NCBI RefSeq assembly: GCF_963676685.1
Contig: NC_092346.1
Location: forward strand, 91,546,255 to 91,610,254
DNA from: Mytilus edulis
Taxonomy: Eukaryota > Mollusca > Bivalvia > Mytilida > Mytilidae
Direction: 5' to 3'
Length of the DNA: 64,000 nt
Shown: in pieces, positions 42,198 through 53,300 of the stretch
Numbering within the stretch: the stretch's first letter is position 1
How the letters are laid out: each line of letters starts with the position of its first letter
Notes under the pieces: model-generated
Told to the model about the DNA's origin: nothing
Databases searched by the model: none
What the model saw: the letters and a program-made list of their open reading frames with translations, nothing else
Made by a program: the position numbers and the translations under genes

Positions 42198-42908
42198 TTG
42201 GCCATGTTAATTTCGGGGAAATTATTTTTTACCCCCAAGTCAATTATACATCAGTATAGTATATATTCTTAATTATCAGTTCCAATTATTATTGTATAAG
42301 TAAGCATGGGATTATTTTGCATATCGTGCTGCTGGTATCCACCGCAGCCGATACCCCGCTGCTGGTATCCACCGCAGCCGAAACCCCGCTGCTGGTATCC
42401 ACCGCAGCCGAAAAACCCGCTGCTGGTATCCACCGCAGCCGAAACAATGTTGCAGGTATCCACCGCATCCTATAGTTAATAGTTTATTTTTAGAATAATG
42501 TTTCAAATTATTGTTTAGATTAAGTAGATTTTTTATAAAGTGAGTAGCCCCCGAGAAAGCCAAAACATAGATACATTTATTGATTATATTGTTACATTTT
42601 TTACATGTTGTCATGTAGTTTTAGCAATTATATAATGGAAGTAGTATAGCTTGTTTTTATTAGTCTAGATAATAAATATATATACCACTATGCTATATTA
42701 TGATGTTTGTTGTTTTGTCGTCTTTAGATATAATGCGAGGTTAAGAAGGGATCGGAATAACTATAGACAATAGCTTTTACTGATTGTCATTTAGAGAACA
42801 TGTGTGCTTATATACAGTCATATAGATTTAACATTTGGGTTGTCGTAATTTGTCTTTGGTTAGTCGTTTTTCAAGTCACTGATACTAGAAAAGTATGATT
42901 GTATAAAT
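42198..42908 (+). repeat. Split direct repeat B1
   Basis: 711 bp, matched without visible difference to B2 (43247-43957). It abuts A2 with a two-base overlap (AT, 42907-42908), the expected B-A circle junction of Ngaro-like elements. It includes the hairpin array at 42328-42469. Confidence 0.95.
42328..42469 (+). repeat. Five 30-31-bp hairpin-forming units in B1
   Basis: Units at 42328, 42358, 42388, 42419 and (degenerate) about 42449. Each core is GCTGC-T-GGT-ATCC-ACC-GCAGC, an 8-bp stem with one bulged T and a 4-base loop. GC content is far above the rest of the element. The same array is in B2 at 43377-43518. Confidence 0.9.
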
Positions 42909-43171
42909 GGTAATTTAAAGATTTAAATTGTAGTTTATACGATAAATAATTCCTGCCTATGTCAGGTGGGATATTAATAGAATACAAATTGAGAAACCAG
43001 AGAGAGATATTTTTAGAAATTAATGGGAGAACCGAGATATTTTTAGAAATTACTGAGAGAACTGAGATAATTTTAGAAGATTGGTTAGCCAATCAGATAG
43101 GAGATATAAGTAAAGTATTAATAAGCTCGTTTTAAGCTGCCAGTTCATCGTAGCATATTTTAATTTTGTTT
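42907..43171 (+). repeat. Split direct repeat A2
   Basis: Second copy of A1, offset 5679 bp. It is followed by a 75-bp unique spacer (43172-43246; CCCACCCGCCCTCACC at its start) before B2. Confidence 0.95.
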
Positions 43172-43246
43172 CCCACCCGCCCTCACCTTTACCTCTTTAA
43201 AAGTGTATTCACATATATATGTATTATATATTGGGGCTACTTACTA

Positions 43247-43957
43247 TTGGCCATGTTAATTTCGGGGAAATTATTTTTTACCCCCAAGTCAATTATACAT
43301 CAGTATAGTATATATTCTTAATTATCAGTTCCAATTATTATTGTATAAGTAAGCATGGGATTATTTTGCATATCGTGCTGCTGGTATCCACCGCAGCCGA
43401 TACCCCGCTGCTGGTATCCACCGCAGCCGAAACCCCGCTGCTGGTATCCACCGCAGCCGAAAAACCCGCTGCTGGTATCCACCGCAGCCGAAACAATGTT
43501 GCAGGTATCCACCGCATCCTATAGTTAATAGTTTATTTTTAGAATAATGTTTCAAATTATTGTTTAGATTAAGTAGATTTTTTATAAAGTGAGTAGCCCC
43601 CGAGAAAGCCAAAACATAGATACATTTATTGATTATATTGTTACATTTTTTACATGTTGTCATGTAGTTTTAGCAATTATATAATGGAAGTAGTATAGCT
43701 TGTTTTTATTAGTCTAGATAATAAATATATATACCACTATGCTATATTATGATGTTTGTTGTTTTGTCGTCTTTAGATATAATGCGAGGTTAAGAAGGGA
43801 TCGGAATAACTATAGACAATAGCTTTTACTGATTGTCATTTAGAGAACATGTGTGCTTATATACAGTCATATAGATTTAACATTTGGGTTGTCGTAATTT
43901 GTCTTTGGTTAGTCGTTTTTCAAGTCACTGATACTAGAAAAGTATGATTGTATAAAT
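43247..43957 (+). repeat. Split direct repeat B2 (3' end of the element)
   Basis: Copy of B1 at offset 1049 bp, with its own hairpin array. Ends GTATGATTGTATAAAT at the genomic junction CAGAGGG. Confidence 0.95.
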
Positions 43958-44354
43958 CAGAGGGTTAAGTAGGTTTATCTTACTTTTAGTAATTCCATTC
44001 CCTGATCATGCTGATTAAGAACAGTCAATGAGAGTAGAATATGTTACTGCATGTACTTGTCAATAAAGATAAAATTAGTTGACTTGAACACATGTTAGAG
44101 GAGGGGGTGAAGGTCATCCTGAATTCCAAGAACCAAAACCTACTACATCTTGAATTCCTGATAAATCAAGCCTTCTTTCAAAGACACTGAAAATGAAACA
44201 CCATGAATATATCCTACTGTAATCATATGTCTCGGTATAAGGTTACAGCTCTTAATTATTAGAGAATTTTGTCATACATGTAATAAAGATAAAAGAATGA
44301 TTAATTTTTACAAATGTTTTCGATTGCTATAATCTTTTCTTTTTTCTTACTCAG

Positions 44355-44395
44355 GTGAAGAAAAGAATCACAGCAGCATCAACATGAATACTGAG
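44355..44395 (+). CDS. Coiled-coil/EF-hand gene exon (possible start)
   Basis: Acceptor CTTACTCAG|GTGAAG, donor ACTGAG|GTAAAC. ATG 44384 could be the start (MNTE), but the frame is open to the exon edge (EEKNHSSIN), and an acceptor is present. So it may be internal and linked to 23906-23976. Confidence 0.65.
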
Positions 44396-47300
44396 GTAAA
44401 CACTATATTAGCATCCTATAATGATCATAAGGTTTGTATGTAGCCATTATTTATAATGATAATAAGGTTTGTATGTAGCCATTATTTATAATGATAATAA
44501 GGTTTGTATGTAGCCATTATTTATAATAATAATAAGGTTTGTATGTAGCCATTATTTATAATGATAATAAGGTTTGTATGTAGCCATTATTTATAATGAT
44601 AATAAGGTTTGTATGTAGCCATTATTTATAATGATAATAAGGTTTGTATGTAGCCATTATTTATAATGATAATAAGGTTTGTATGTAGCCATTATTTATA
44701 ATGATAATAAGGTTTGTATGTAGCCATTATTTATTATGATAATAAGGTTTGTATGTAGCCATTATTTATGCAAATAAAGCTACTCTGTGAGTGTCTCATT
44801 GATAAGAACTCACATTCTGATATTTGGTTCATATCTGTAAGTAGCTTTTCCTAAATTCACAATAATTAAATTAGCATTTTGTTCATTCCCAATGCATGCA
44901 ATAATAATTCTGAATTTCTAAATTTACAGTATTCAAATCTTATAGTTTACCTCTGAACATTAAGTGATTAATAAAGATCCTTTATTTTTTCATAAAACTC
45001 AATGGTACATAGAAAGATATTTTTACATATAAAAACATACAGATGTATATGCTTCTCCTTCTATTAATAAAGTTTCAATGCTAACACTCCACATGGTGAT
45101 CAATTTTTTTAATGTAAAAATTTTAGTTAACTATTTATTGATAACTTTTTCTCTGCAGAGGTTAAACAAGTTAAACATGCTGGTATTCAAGCAAGCCAAC
45201 ATTAGAAAGATGCAGGAGGCTATAAAAAGTCTGTTTGACATCTTCCATGATATACTGGAGAAAGATTTTGATTATGGTGCATACTATTGTGCAAGCGAAA
45301 TACTACAAAGGTTACAGAGTGTGGTAAGGTTAATCTGGAAACAGTGGTAGTACTAAAGGAATACACAATTAAATCAGACTAATGTGGTCATCATTTGGCA
45401 CAAGACATGTAATCATTTTGAAGTCAACTTAATAATTTAAATTCTTGTTGATGTTTCAAATAACTCAAAAAAAAAGCTATGTCTAACCTCATGATAGATA
45501 AATATTTTCCCAAAATGTAGTTTATATATTTTTTTTAATTTCACAAATAAAGAACAACACTTCATTGAGCTTTGTATCTCATATTATGCAAGAATTTAGC
45601 AATAAAGAAGCTCTATTATGTGTTTAAAAACAATAATAATAATAATAAAATTTGAAATTGAACATTAGATATTATGCTCTTAAATGGAACATGAAAATAG
45701 AAAGGAGTCACTACTCATTTATTTTAGAAAACAAATAAATGAATGCTACCCTAAAAAATATTAATTGCGTTATCTCCCTTTCATTGAGCATAATTTAAGA
45801 AGGGAAATGTTTTCAATTTGTAAAAGTTGATCATCATACTAAAATTTGGTTAGATTATTAACTGACCGCCAATATAAAAAAATGAGAAACACTTACAGTC
45901 ATGAGGCATCAATTAAATTGCTAATGTGAAACTGGGCATATGACATTTGTGTCGATTTAAAAAATTTTCATTCTTTCATTTGCGCTGATTTCATTTTTTC
46001 ATTTGCGCCAATTTTATATTCACTCCTAATTGCATTTACAGTTTAACATAGGTGAGTAAATACTGGCCATACATATCAGAATGTCAGTTCAGATGATGTC
46101 GAGAAAGGTATTCTTATTTTTTTCTACACACCTCACTCTTAGCAATGATATGTCTGCAATATTTATAGATGGAACTTTTAAGTGCTGTGCGAAATACTTT
46201 TATCAGTTATATACTTTACACAGATGTAAAATGGGAACTACCCCCTTTTACCAGCAAAAGATCAACAGTGTTATGAAGTGATGTGGAAAATAATTTGCGA
46301 TATCTGCAGTCAAAAACAACTTTCTTTTGTGGCTGAGGTTATGCATATTGACTTTGAACAAGCAATGCATAACGCAATTATGGATGCTTTTCAACAATTT
46401 AGAATATATTATTGTTGTTTTCATCTGGCTTAGAACTTGTGGAGGAAATCCAGTCTGTTGGGCTGGGGATCACAGAGTATAAAGACAAATTGAGTGACAT
46501 TGGTAAATGGCTACCCTATTGATGGACAATTCATAACATTTGTAAAACTGGCTAACAGAAAAGGCCTATGATAATAAATGAAAAATAACATTCACCTGTA
46601 ATTTGCCTGTAAAAGTATTGACGCAAATGAAATAAAAAAATCAGCGCAAATGAAAGAAAAAATCGGGGCAAATGAAATGCAGATCGGCACAAATACAAAA
46701 CGCTGGTGAAAGTATAGCCTTTTGAATTAAAATGCATTTTACCTGCATTACATTAATTAGCATTTAAAATTGTAGGACCAGAAATACTGGAAAGATATCC
46801 GTAACCTGTATCTGCATGATGAATATTATGGGTATAATGATGGGAACTTCTCCGATGATGAAATGAACAATCCTGCCAAGTTAATTATGGATATGTTATC
46901 TGTACTGTGTAAATGTAAAGATGGAGTCATGGAAAAAGTTGAGGTGAGTTATATTGGTTATTGTACAAAATAGTTATGATACCACAACTTTAAGGTGCGA
47001 CTATATTGCAATCACCTTGTCTGTCCATCCATTTTGTCCATCAAATATTTTTGTCATTCTTTCCTATGGTACTAATGAACAGAATAATTATTTGATATAT
47101 GGTTAGAAATGGCTGGCTCAATCATTGTCAGATGCTTGATTATAGATCAAAGATTAAGGTTATAGTGCCATATCACAATAAGACATCTTTATATTGATTT
47201 TAAAAACACCTGAAGTTTACGTATCAAATTTATTAAATCAATTTTTTTTTTCTTTGTGATTTGTATATAAATCAAACCTGGTATCTGCCAGGATTGAATG

Positions 47301-50300
47301 TTATTAGTTTTTTAAGATTCAAATTTATATAGTTTGGTGTTTATTCGAAAAATTTGGCTTCACTAATCTATTTTCATATTTTTTCAGCAAAAAAACCAAG
47401 AAATGCAGCAGTTGGAAGCTAAACATGATGAAATGAGAAGTGAGTGATAATTGTTACTTAGATAAACGCAGTATGGTATTTGGTTAAACACATGACTTAT
47501 TTCTTATCCTTGTTTATGGTATGGTATCTGGATAAAAGGAAAGGAGAGGAAAAAACAGAACTCTATGCTATGTTTGTTTTATACATGGTAAACTCAAAAA
47601 TGTTTGCTCAAATTTATTAATGCATTTGTTGAAAACAGACAGGAATGCAAGATTGTTGACTTTGGGGTTTCCAGTGGCAAAGCATTACCGTTGCTATTTC
47701 TTTATAGACAATGTTAATTTTGTCCTGATCATGCATGAAATATTTGCTACTGGACGTTAAGGGAACAACAATCATGTACAGCTAAAATTGGAATTGATAA
47801 GTACGCATAAATTGCTTGAAATCCTTGTTCTGCATGCAGTGTAAGCTTTCCACACCACATATCTCGGCAGCTTTATGAGCTAAATATAGATCAGTTAAGT
47901 TTAACATTTTGTTTTAAGACAATTGAATTAGAATGTTATTTTCTTTCATTTTATAATTTGTGATTTGTAGATAAAACAACAGATTTGTATCAACAGTTAC
48001 TTGATGAAAAGAGGGAGAATGCTGATAGAAAGATGGAATTTGCTAAGTTACAGGGAAAAGTTAACCTAATGGAAAGAATGGTGGAAGAAAAAACAAATAA
48101 AATTACAGAGTAATTACACCATTTTAAAGTGTAATAATTTACTTGTTGAATGTGAAACTTAATAGTGTTATCTACCTTTAGTTTGTTTTTATTACTGTTT
48201 GTAACTGGCTCAACTATAATCATAATTGACTAAGATTGTAAGTTTTCAGGAAGGTCAGTGGTTCTCTCTGGGCACTACAGCTTCCTCCACTAATAAATTC
48301 TTACTGCCATGAAATAACACAATTGTGCTGAAAGTGGTTATATACACCAATCAATCAATCAATTGAAACTATTTATTTTATTGGATTGGAGAAAAAGAAT
48401 GTTTAGAAATGTCTTCTTTTAAATATATCATGTAGAAGTGTCAGAACATTTGTTATATTGTAGGCTACTGAAAGACAAAACTGTGCAATTATCTGTAAAA
48501 GAAAAGGAGAAATTGTTAGAAAATGCAAATAAAAAGTAAGTTTCTAGTATGATAATTGAATTCCTTCCGTGTGGCATACTTTCATAGATTTCGTTTGTTT
48601 ATATATTGAATTAAATTGAACAACATTTTAGAAATTTGAATAAATAGAAATATTCAGTATATGTAAAAGAGACATCAATCTTAAAGCACAACGAATCTAT
48701 GAAAGACATCTAAAGAGTTCATTTTCTGCCAGAATCGACAAGTGTTTAATATCTATTTGTTCCAGCAACGCAATTTGTTAGGCTCAGAATTGTCAATCAC
48801 TGATCTGCCATGATTTCCAAATTTTAATTAAGACAAATTAAGCAAAATTATAGTTTAAGACAACCTCTGACTTGGGACAAGAAAAGTAACATATTGAAGG
48901 GTTTAATCACTGTTTTACTACCTGCCACCTTTTAAACACATACACATCCTTATGAACTTTTCATTTTAATGAAATAATTCCATCAGCACCTACATATAGA
49001 GTATATATCTCCCAGTTGATACCATATTCCAGGGCTTGCATTTCCTATAATAATTTGCCCTGTAGAGGGTTGCTGCTTACAAAGAAACTGTTGCACAAAT
49101 GGATCTAAACGGTAAAATTTTAGTCATCTCTCCAGTATTTTCCCTGCCACCCTTATGATTTGATTGCATGGTTTTTTTTGGAATATTAGTGTCACAGATG
49201 GCCATTTATAACCTTGTAAGAAACTATAACTTTATTTGTATGTGTGTTTGTTTGTTTGTTAAGGATTGACGAATTGGAGGAAGAAATAATGGAGATGAAA
49301 GCCAGTAAACAAAGAGCAACACGGAGGATGTCTGTAAGTTGTCAGCCAATTCTGCTTGGTGTTTTGTTTTGATAATTTGACACATGTCAATGTTATCAAT
49401 GAATTGTGACTTTATATAGAGCATTTACTGGATCTCTGAGAAATGAGACTTGATTCAAAACAGAAAGTTCTTTATTGAATGACAAAATCAAAAGCTCAAC
49501 CACATCTAATGAAAGGAAAACAACTGACTTGATACAGGCATTTCCCTAGTAGAAAATGGTAGATTGAATCTAATTAGTGCTAGCTAAATCTCTCCCTTGT
49601 ATGACAGTCGCATAGAACATTCCATTATATTGACACAAATGTGTGAACAAAACAAACAGACATAATAGTAAAAATTGTTAAAAATTGGGTTACAGCAGTC
49701 AATATTGTGTTATAATCTTAATCACTATAAAAACAAATAACTATTTTAACGAAGAAAAACAAAAGGGCATAAAGTAATATTCACAAAGAATAAATTAAAT
49801 GACTGAATTCTGTGAAGTTTTAGAATTTCACATGAACAGATGTCTAATTTTTATCTTACAGTGTATAGATGATCAAAACAAGATTTTGAAATTGAAACAG
49901 GAAAGAACAAGCTATGGAGGTAAGAAATTTAAGAGTTTATGCAAAAAGAATCACTATATTTATTATCCATACAAACAACCTACAATTCTATTGATAAATT
50001 TTCTTCTTCTGCATAAAATAAATCTTCAAAGATACCAGTATTATGAATTTGTTAGACAAAGGTTTCATTTACAAAAGACTCTATGACGATAGAGCAAAGT
50101 GGAAAAGCATTCAGGATCCTTTTTTTTTTTTTTTTTTTTAACAAATACAGCTAAGGTTACTAAGGTCACTACACTTATGATATTAAATTGAGAACAAAAC
50201 AAACAGACACAATAAGTACAATTGTTTACAACCAGTCAGTTTTGTTTGAATCAAGACTTATTCAGTGGTTGTATATTGTTTCTGTATATCATATTTGTTA

Positions 50301-53300
50301 TTTTTTCATTGTTATGCTTAGATTGTTCTTGTTTTGTGTTGTAACAACACGTCACACTCTATATGTGTCTGTCCCAAGTCAGGAGCCTGTAATTAAGTGG
50401 TTGTCTTTTGTTGCTGTGTTTATAGATATAAGAAGATGTGGTATAAGTGGCAATGAGACAACTCTCCATCCAAGTCACAATTTATAAAAGAAAACCATTT
50501 TAGGTCAAAGAACAGTCTTCAACACAGAGCCTTGACTCATACCAAACAGAAAGCTATAAAGTGCCCCAAAAATTATTAGTGTAAAACCATTTAAACAGGA
50601 AAACCAATGGTCTAATCTATATACAAAACAAGAAACAGGAAACACTTATGAACCACATCAACAAACAACAACTACTAAACATCAGATTCCTGACTTAAAA
50701 CAGATGCAAACAATGCAGGGGTTTAAAGGTTTAAACAGGTACCAACCTTCACCCTTACCTGAAACTGGTTTAACATCACAACATGGAAAGATGCATTCCA
50801 CAGTGGTTTGATGCTTCTGCTACAAAACTAAATTGACAAGTTCAAACCCTATTGTCAAAAATGGAACAAAAACATATATGAATAAAAATAGAATTAGGGT
50901 AAAAACAAATGCAACAGCAATCATACTTTACTTTTGATAAAACTTCAAATTAAAGAGCTGATAAAAATTTACAAAAGAAGTGTTGAGAAATGAAATTTAG
51001 ACATTTTTGTTTGTTTCTATCTATTTATTGCAAAAAAGGGATTGGCCAAAGAATAAGTGGCATTATAAAACATTTTTTTTTTGAAAACATAACTGTACTC
51101 TGTTTACTTTTCAAAGGATGAGAATTTTTACATATGCTTGTCATTTTTAATAGGCAAAAGATAAAGTATGAAAATTTTACATTCAAGAATACTATAGACA
51201 TGAACATTTCATGCCAATGTGGTTTATAAACTTGTATAACAATATGAGATATGTCTTGTGTTAATTCAAGGATTTTTGTGACTTGTCTTTATATGATATA
51301 TATCTTCTGTTAGAGGATTGTGTGGATGGTGACCTAGGTAAACATACTACATTAACTTTACCTAATTTGCATTGCTTTGCATTTAGCTTGATATATCTAC
51401 TTATTCCTTTTCTTTCTCTGTAGAACTTCTTTGTATATGCCATTCTTAAATATGTCAATTAAATTGTAGTTTGAAATCTCCTTACTTATGGATGTACTAG
51501 TGTTTGATGTTTGCTGTTATCCCATTTAAAAAAAAAGAATATTAGGGACTGCACTTTAAGGAGCCATAAATCAATCAATCTGAGGTGTAGGGGCTATCAA
51601 CATTTTTCCATTTACAAACTGTTTCAATCTTTGCACATTATAGATGTGCCTTTATAGTTGGATGCAGGGGTCAAAATTAGCGCTGGTCCGGTGTTCCGAG
51701 ACCAGTAGACTTTGTCAGGTGGTGGTCTGGTGGACCAGTGGAAAATTGTCGATTAGAATTACTGATTGCACCGCAATCTCAATCTATTTATCAAAAAAAA
51801 TACCTGCGAAATAAATTACACGGTACTGGGGGTTATTATTTATATATATACAGTCCGCCAAAAGTTAAGCACCACCGAAATATAACTGGCAATATTTTTT
51901 TAACTATTGCAAAAAAAGTATTAATGTTAGGTGTTATGAATTACCTTTAACATACACTAAGAAAATTCATTACGACCAAAAAGATTGAACTCCGATAAAT
52001 CAGTCAAGCAACCTTTTATCAAAGGTCATCTGCGCGATTACAAATACACTGTTTCTCCAGATGTTCGTGTTAGTGTTCGTACATTGGTCCGTCGACTTCA
52101 TACAGGCAAACGAAGAGCAAGTCGTGGTGTATAGAGACCTGTACCTACAAACAGGCACTCTACCGTCAGATTAAAATGGGATAAAGATCATCTATGCTTG
52201 AACATAAGAACCTGACAAAATGGTCAGATGGGAGTCAGTTTCCTTTACTGCCAGTAGACGCCATAATACGAATTTCGCGGGGGAAAAAACGGCCTATGAC
52301 AAATAAAATATTTGCACAAGGACTGCATTCAGTGCTGGTGGTGTTCCAGTACGGGCTTGTTTCTAATACCGTTATAAGCTGGGTATGCATATTCTGCAGG
52401 GTAACATAAATGGACAGGCATACAGAGATTTGGTGCCTTAAAACACTGTAATCCCTCAATTTAGTAATTCCCCACTTGCGTCAACATTGTCAAGACTCTT
52501 GTACCTGAATGACAACGCTATACCACACAGGGCAAGAATTTTAACCGAGTCCAAATGGCAACCAGCCATTTACAATAATGTTTGGCCTTCCTTGACTCCA
52601 TACATAAACCCTATCAAACATGTCTGAGATGCCATTGTCGGAAATCTCAATCACAAAGATCCACCTTCACAAAAGTTTGTCGATTTAAAAGTGGCATTTG
52701 TTGTTTAATGCAAAAGATTTTCTCAACTAAAGTTTTGAAGGCTTGTACCGAGAATGATACGGCGTGTTATGAAACTGTACCGGAAGAGAGGTTGTTACAC
52801 ATGCTATTGACTCAAATATTGACATTAAATTTGCCGAACATACCAAAGATTATGTGTAGAAAATTTTAATGATATTGGATGATTAATTGTTGTGAAAAAA
52901 TAAAATCACAGTAAAACTTTAATTCCGTTTCTGAATTGTGTAATTTACACTATTTCTATGAACTAAAAACCTACATGCATAGAACCTTCATAAGTGACCA
53001 AAATTTTATTTGTGGTTTGTTTATGGTATACATTAGCAAAATTGCTATATGATTGTTTTCTATTTTTCGAGGAATAATTGTTTTTTTAAATTTGAAAAAA
53101 AATCGATGCAATAAAAGTAGGTGGTGCTTAACTTTTGGCGGACTGTATATATCATTTTGTCGAATAAACATCATTTTTTTTTAAATTCAACCCCTGGTTG
53201 GATGTGACTTGCCAAACAATGTCTGCATTTACTCATAAACTGTTCGACCAAAGCTTTCAAAATTTTAATATCATGTTACTGACAACAAAATGGAAGTTAA

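Larger units (their letters stand above)
37228..43957 (+). mobile_element. Ngaro/DIRS-type tyrosine-recombinase retrotransposon, full length
   Basis: 6.73 kb with split direct repeats A1 (37228-37492), ORFs, B1 (42198-42908), A2 (42907-43171) and B2 (43247-43957). A1 and A2, and B1 and B2, are identical as far as I can compare by eye. ORFs in order: a SAP-like/N-terminal Gag ORF, a Gag ORF with zinc fingers, RT plus RNase H, and a tyrosine recombinase with R..HxxR..Y. There is no DDE integrase, protease or recognisable methyltransferase. The A1-B1-A2-B2 arrangement is that of Ngaro and PAT-like elements, which integrate from a circular intermediate without target duplication. None was seen (left flank AATTTCAT, right flank CAGAGGG). 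Confidence 0.93.
51665..53196. mobile_element. hAT-type MITE interrupted by a Tc1/mariner element
   Basis: Ends CAGGGGTCAAAATT and AAATTCAACCCCTG are imperfect inverted repeats with the CAGGGGT start common in hAT elements. The 8-bp GTTGGATG flanks both ends (51657-51664, 53197-53204), the hAT target length. Without the inner element the MITE is about 235 bp. Confidence 0.8.

Noticed and set aside
42269..42614. Minus-strand frames with GCGGYQQRG-like repeats in B1 and B2
   Set aside because: They follow the hairpin units read backwards; unit lengths of 30 and 31 shift the frame, and no start or partner ORF supports coding.
44384..44386. ATG 44384 as the definite start of the EF-hand gene
   Set aside because: The exon has a good acceptor and stays open upstream in frame, so internal use is equally possible.
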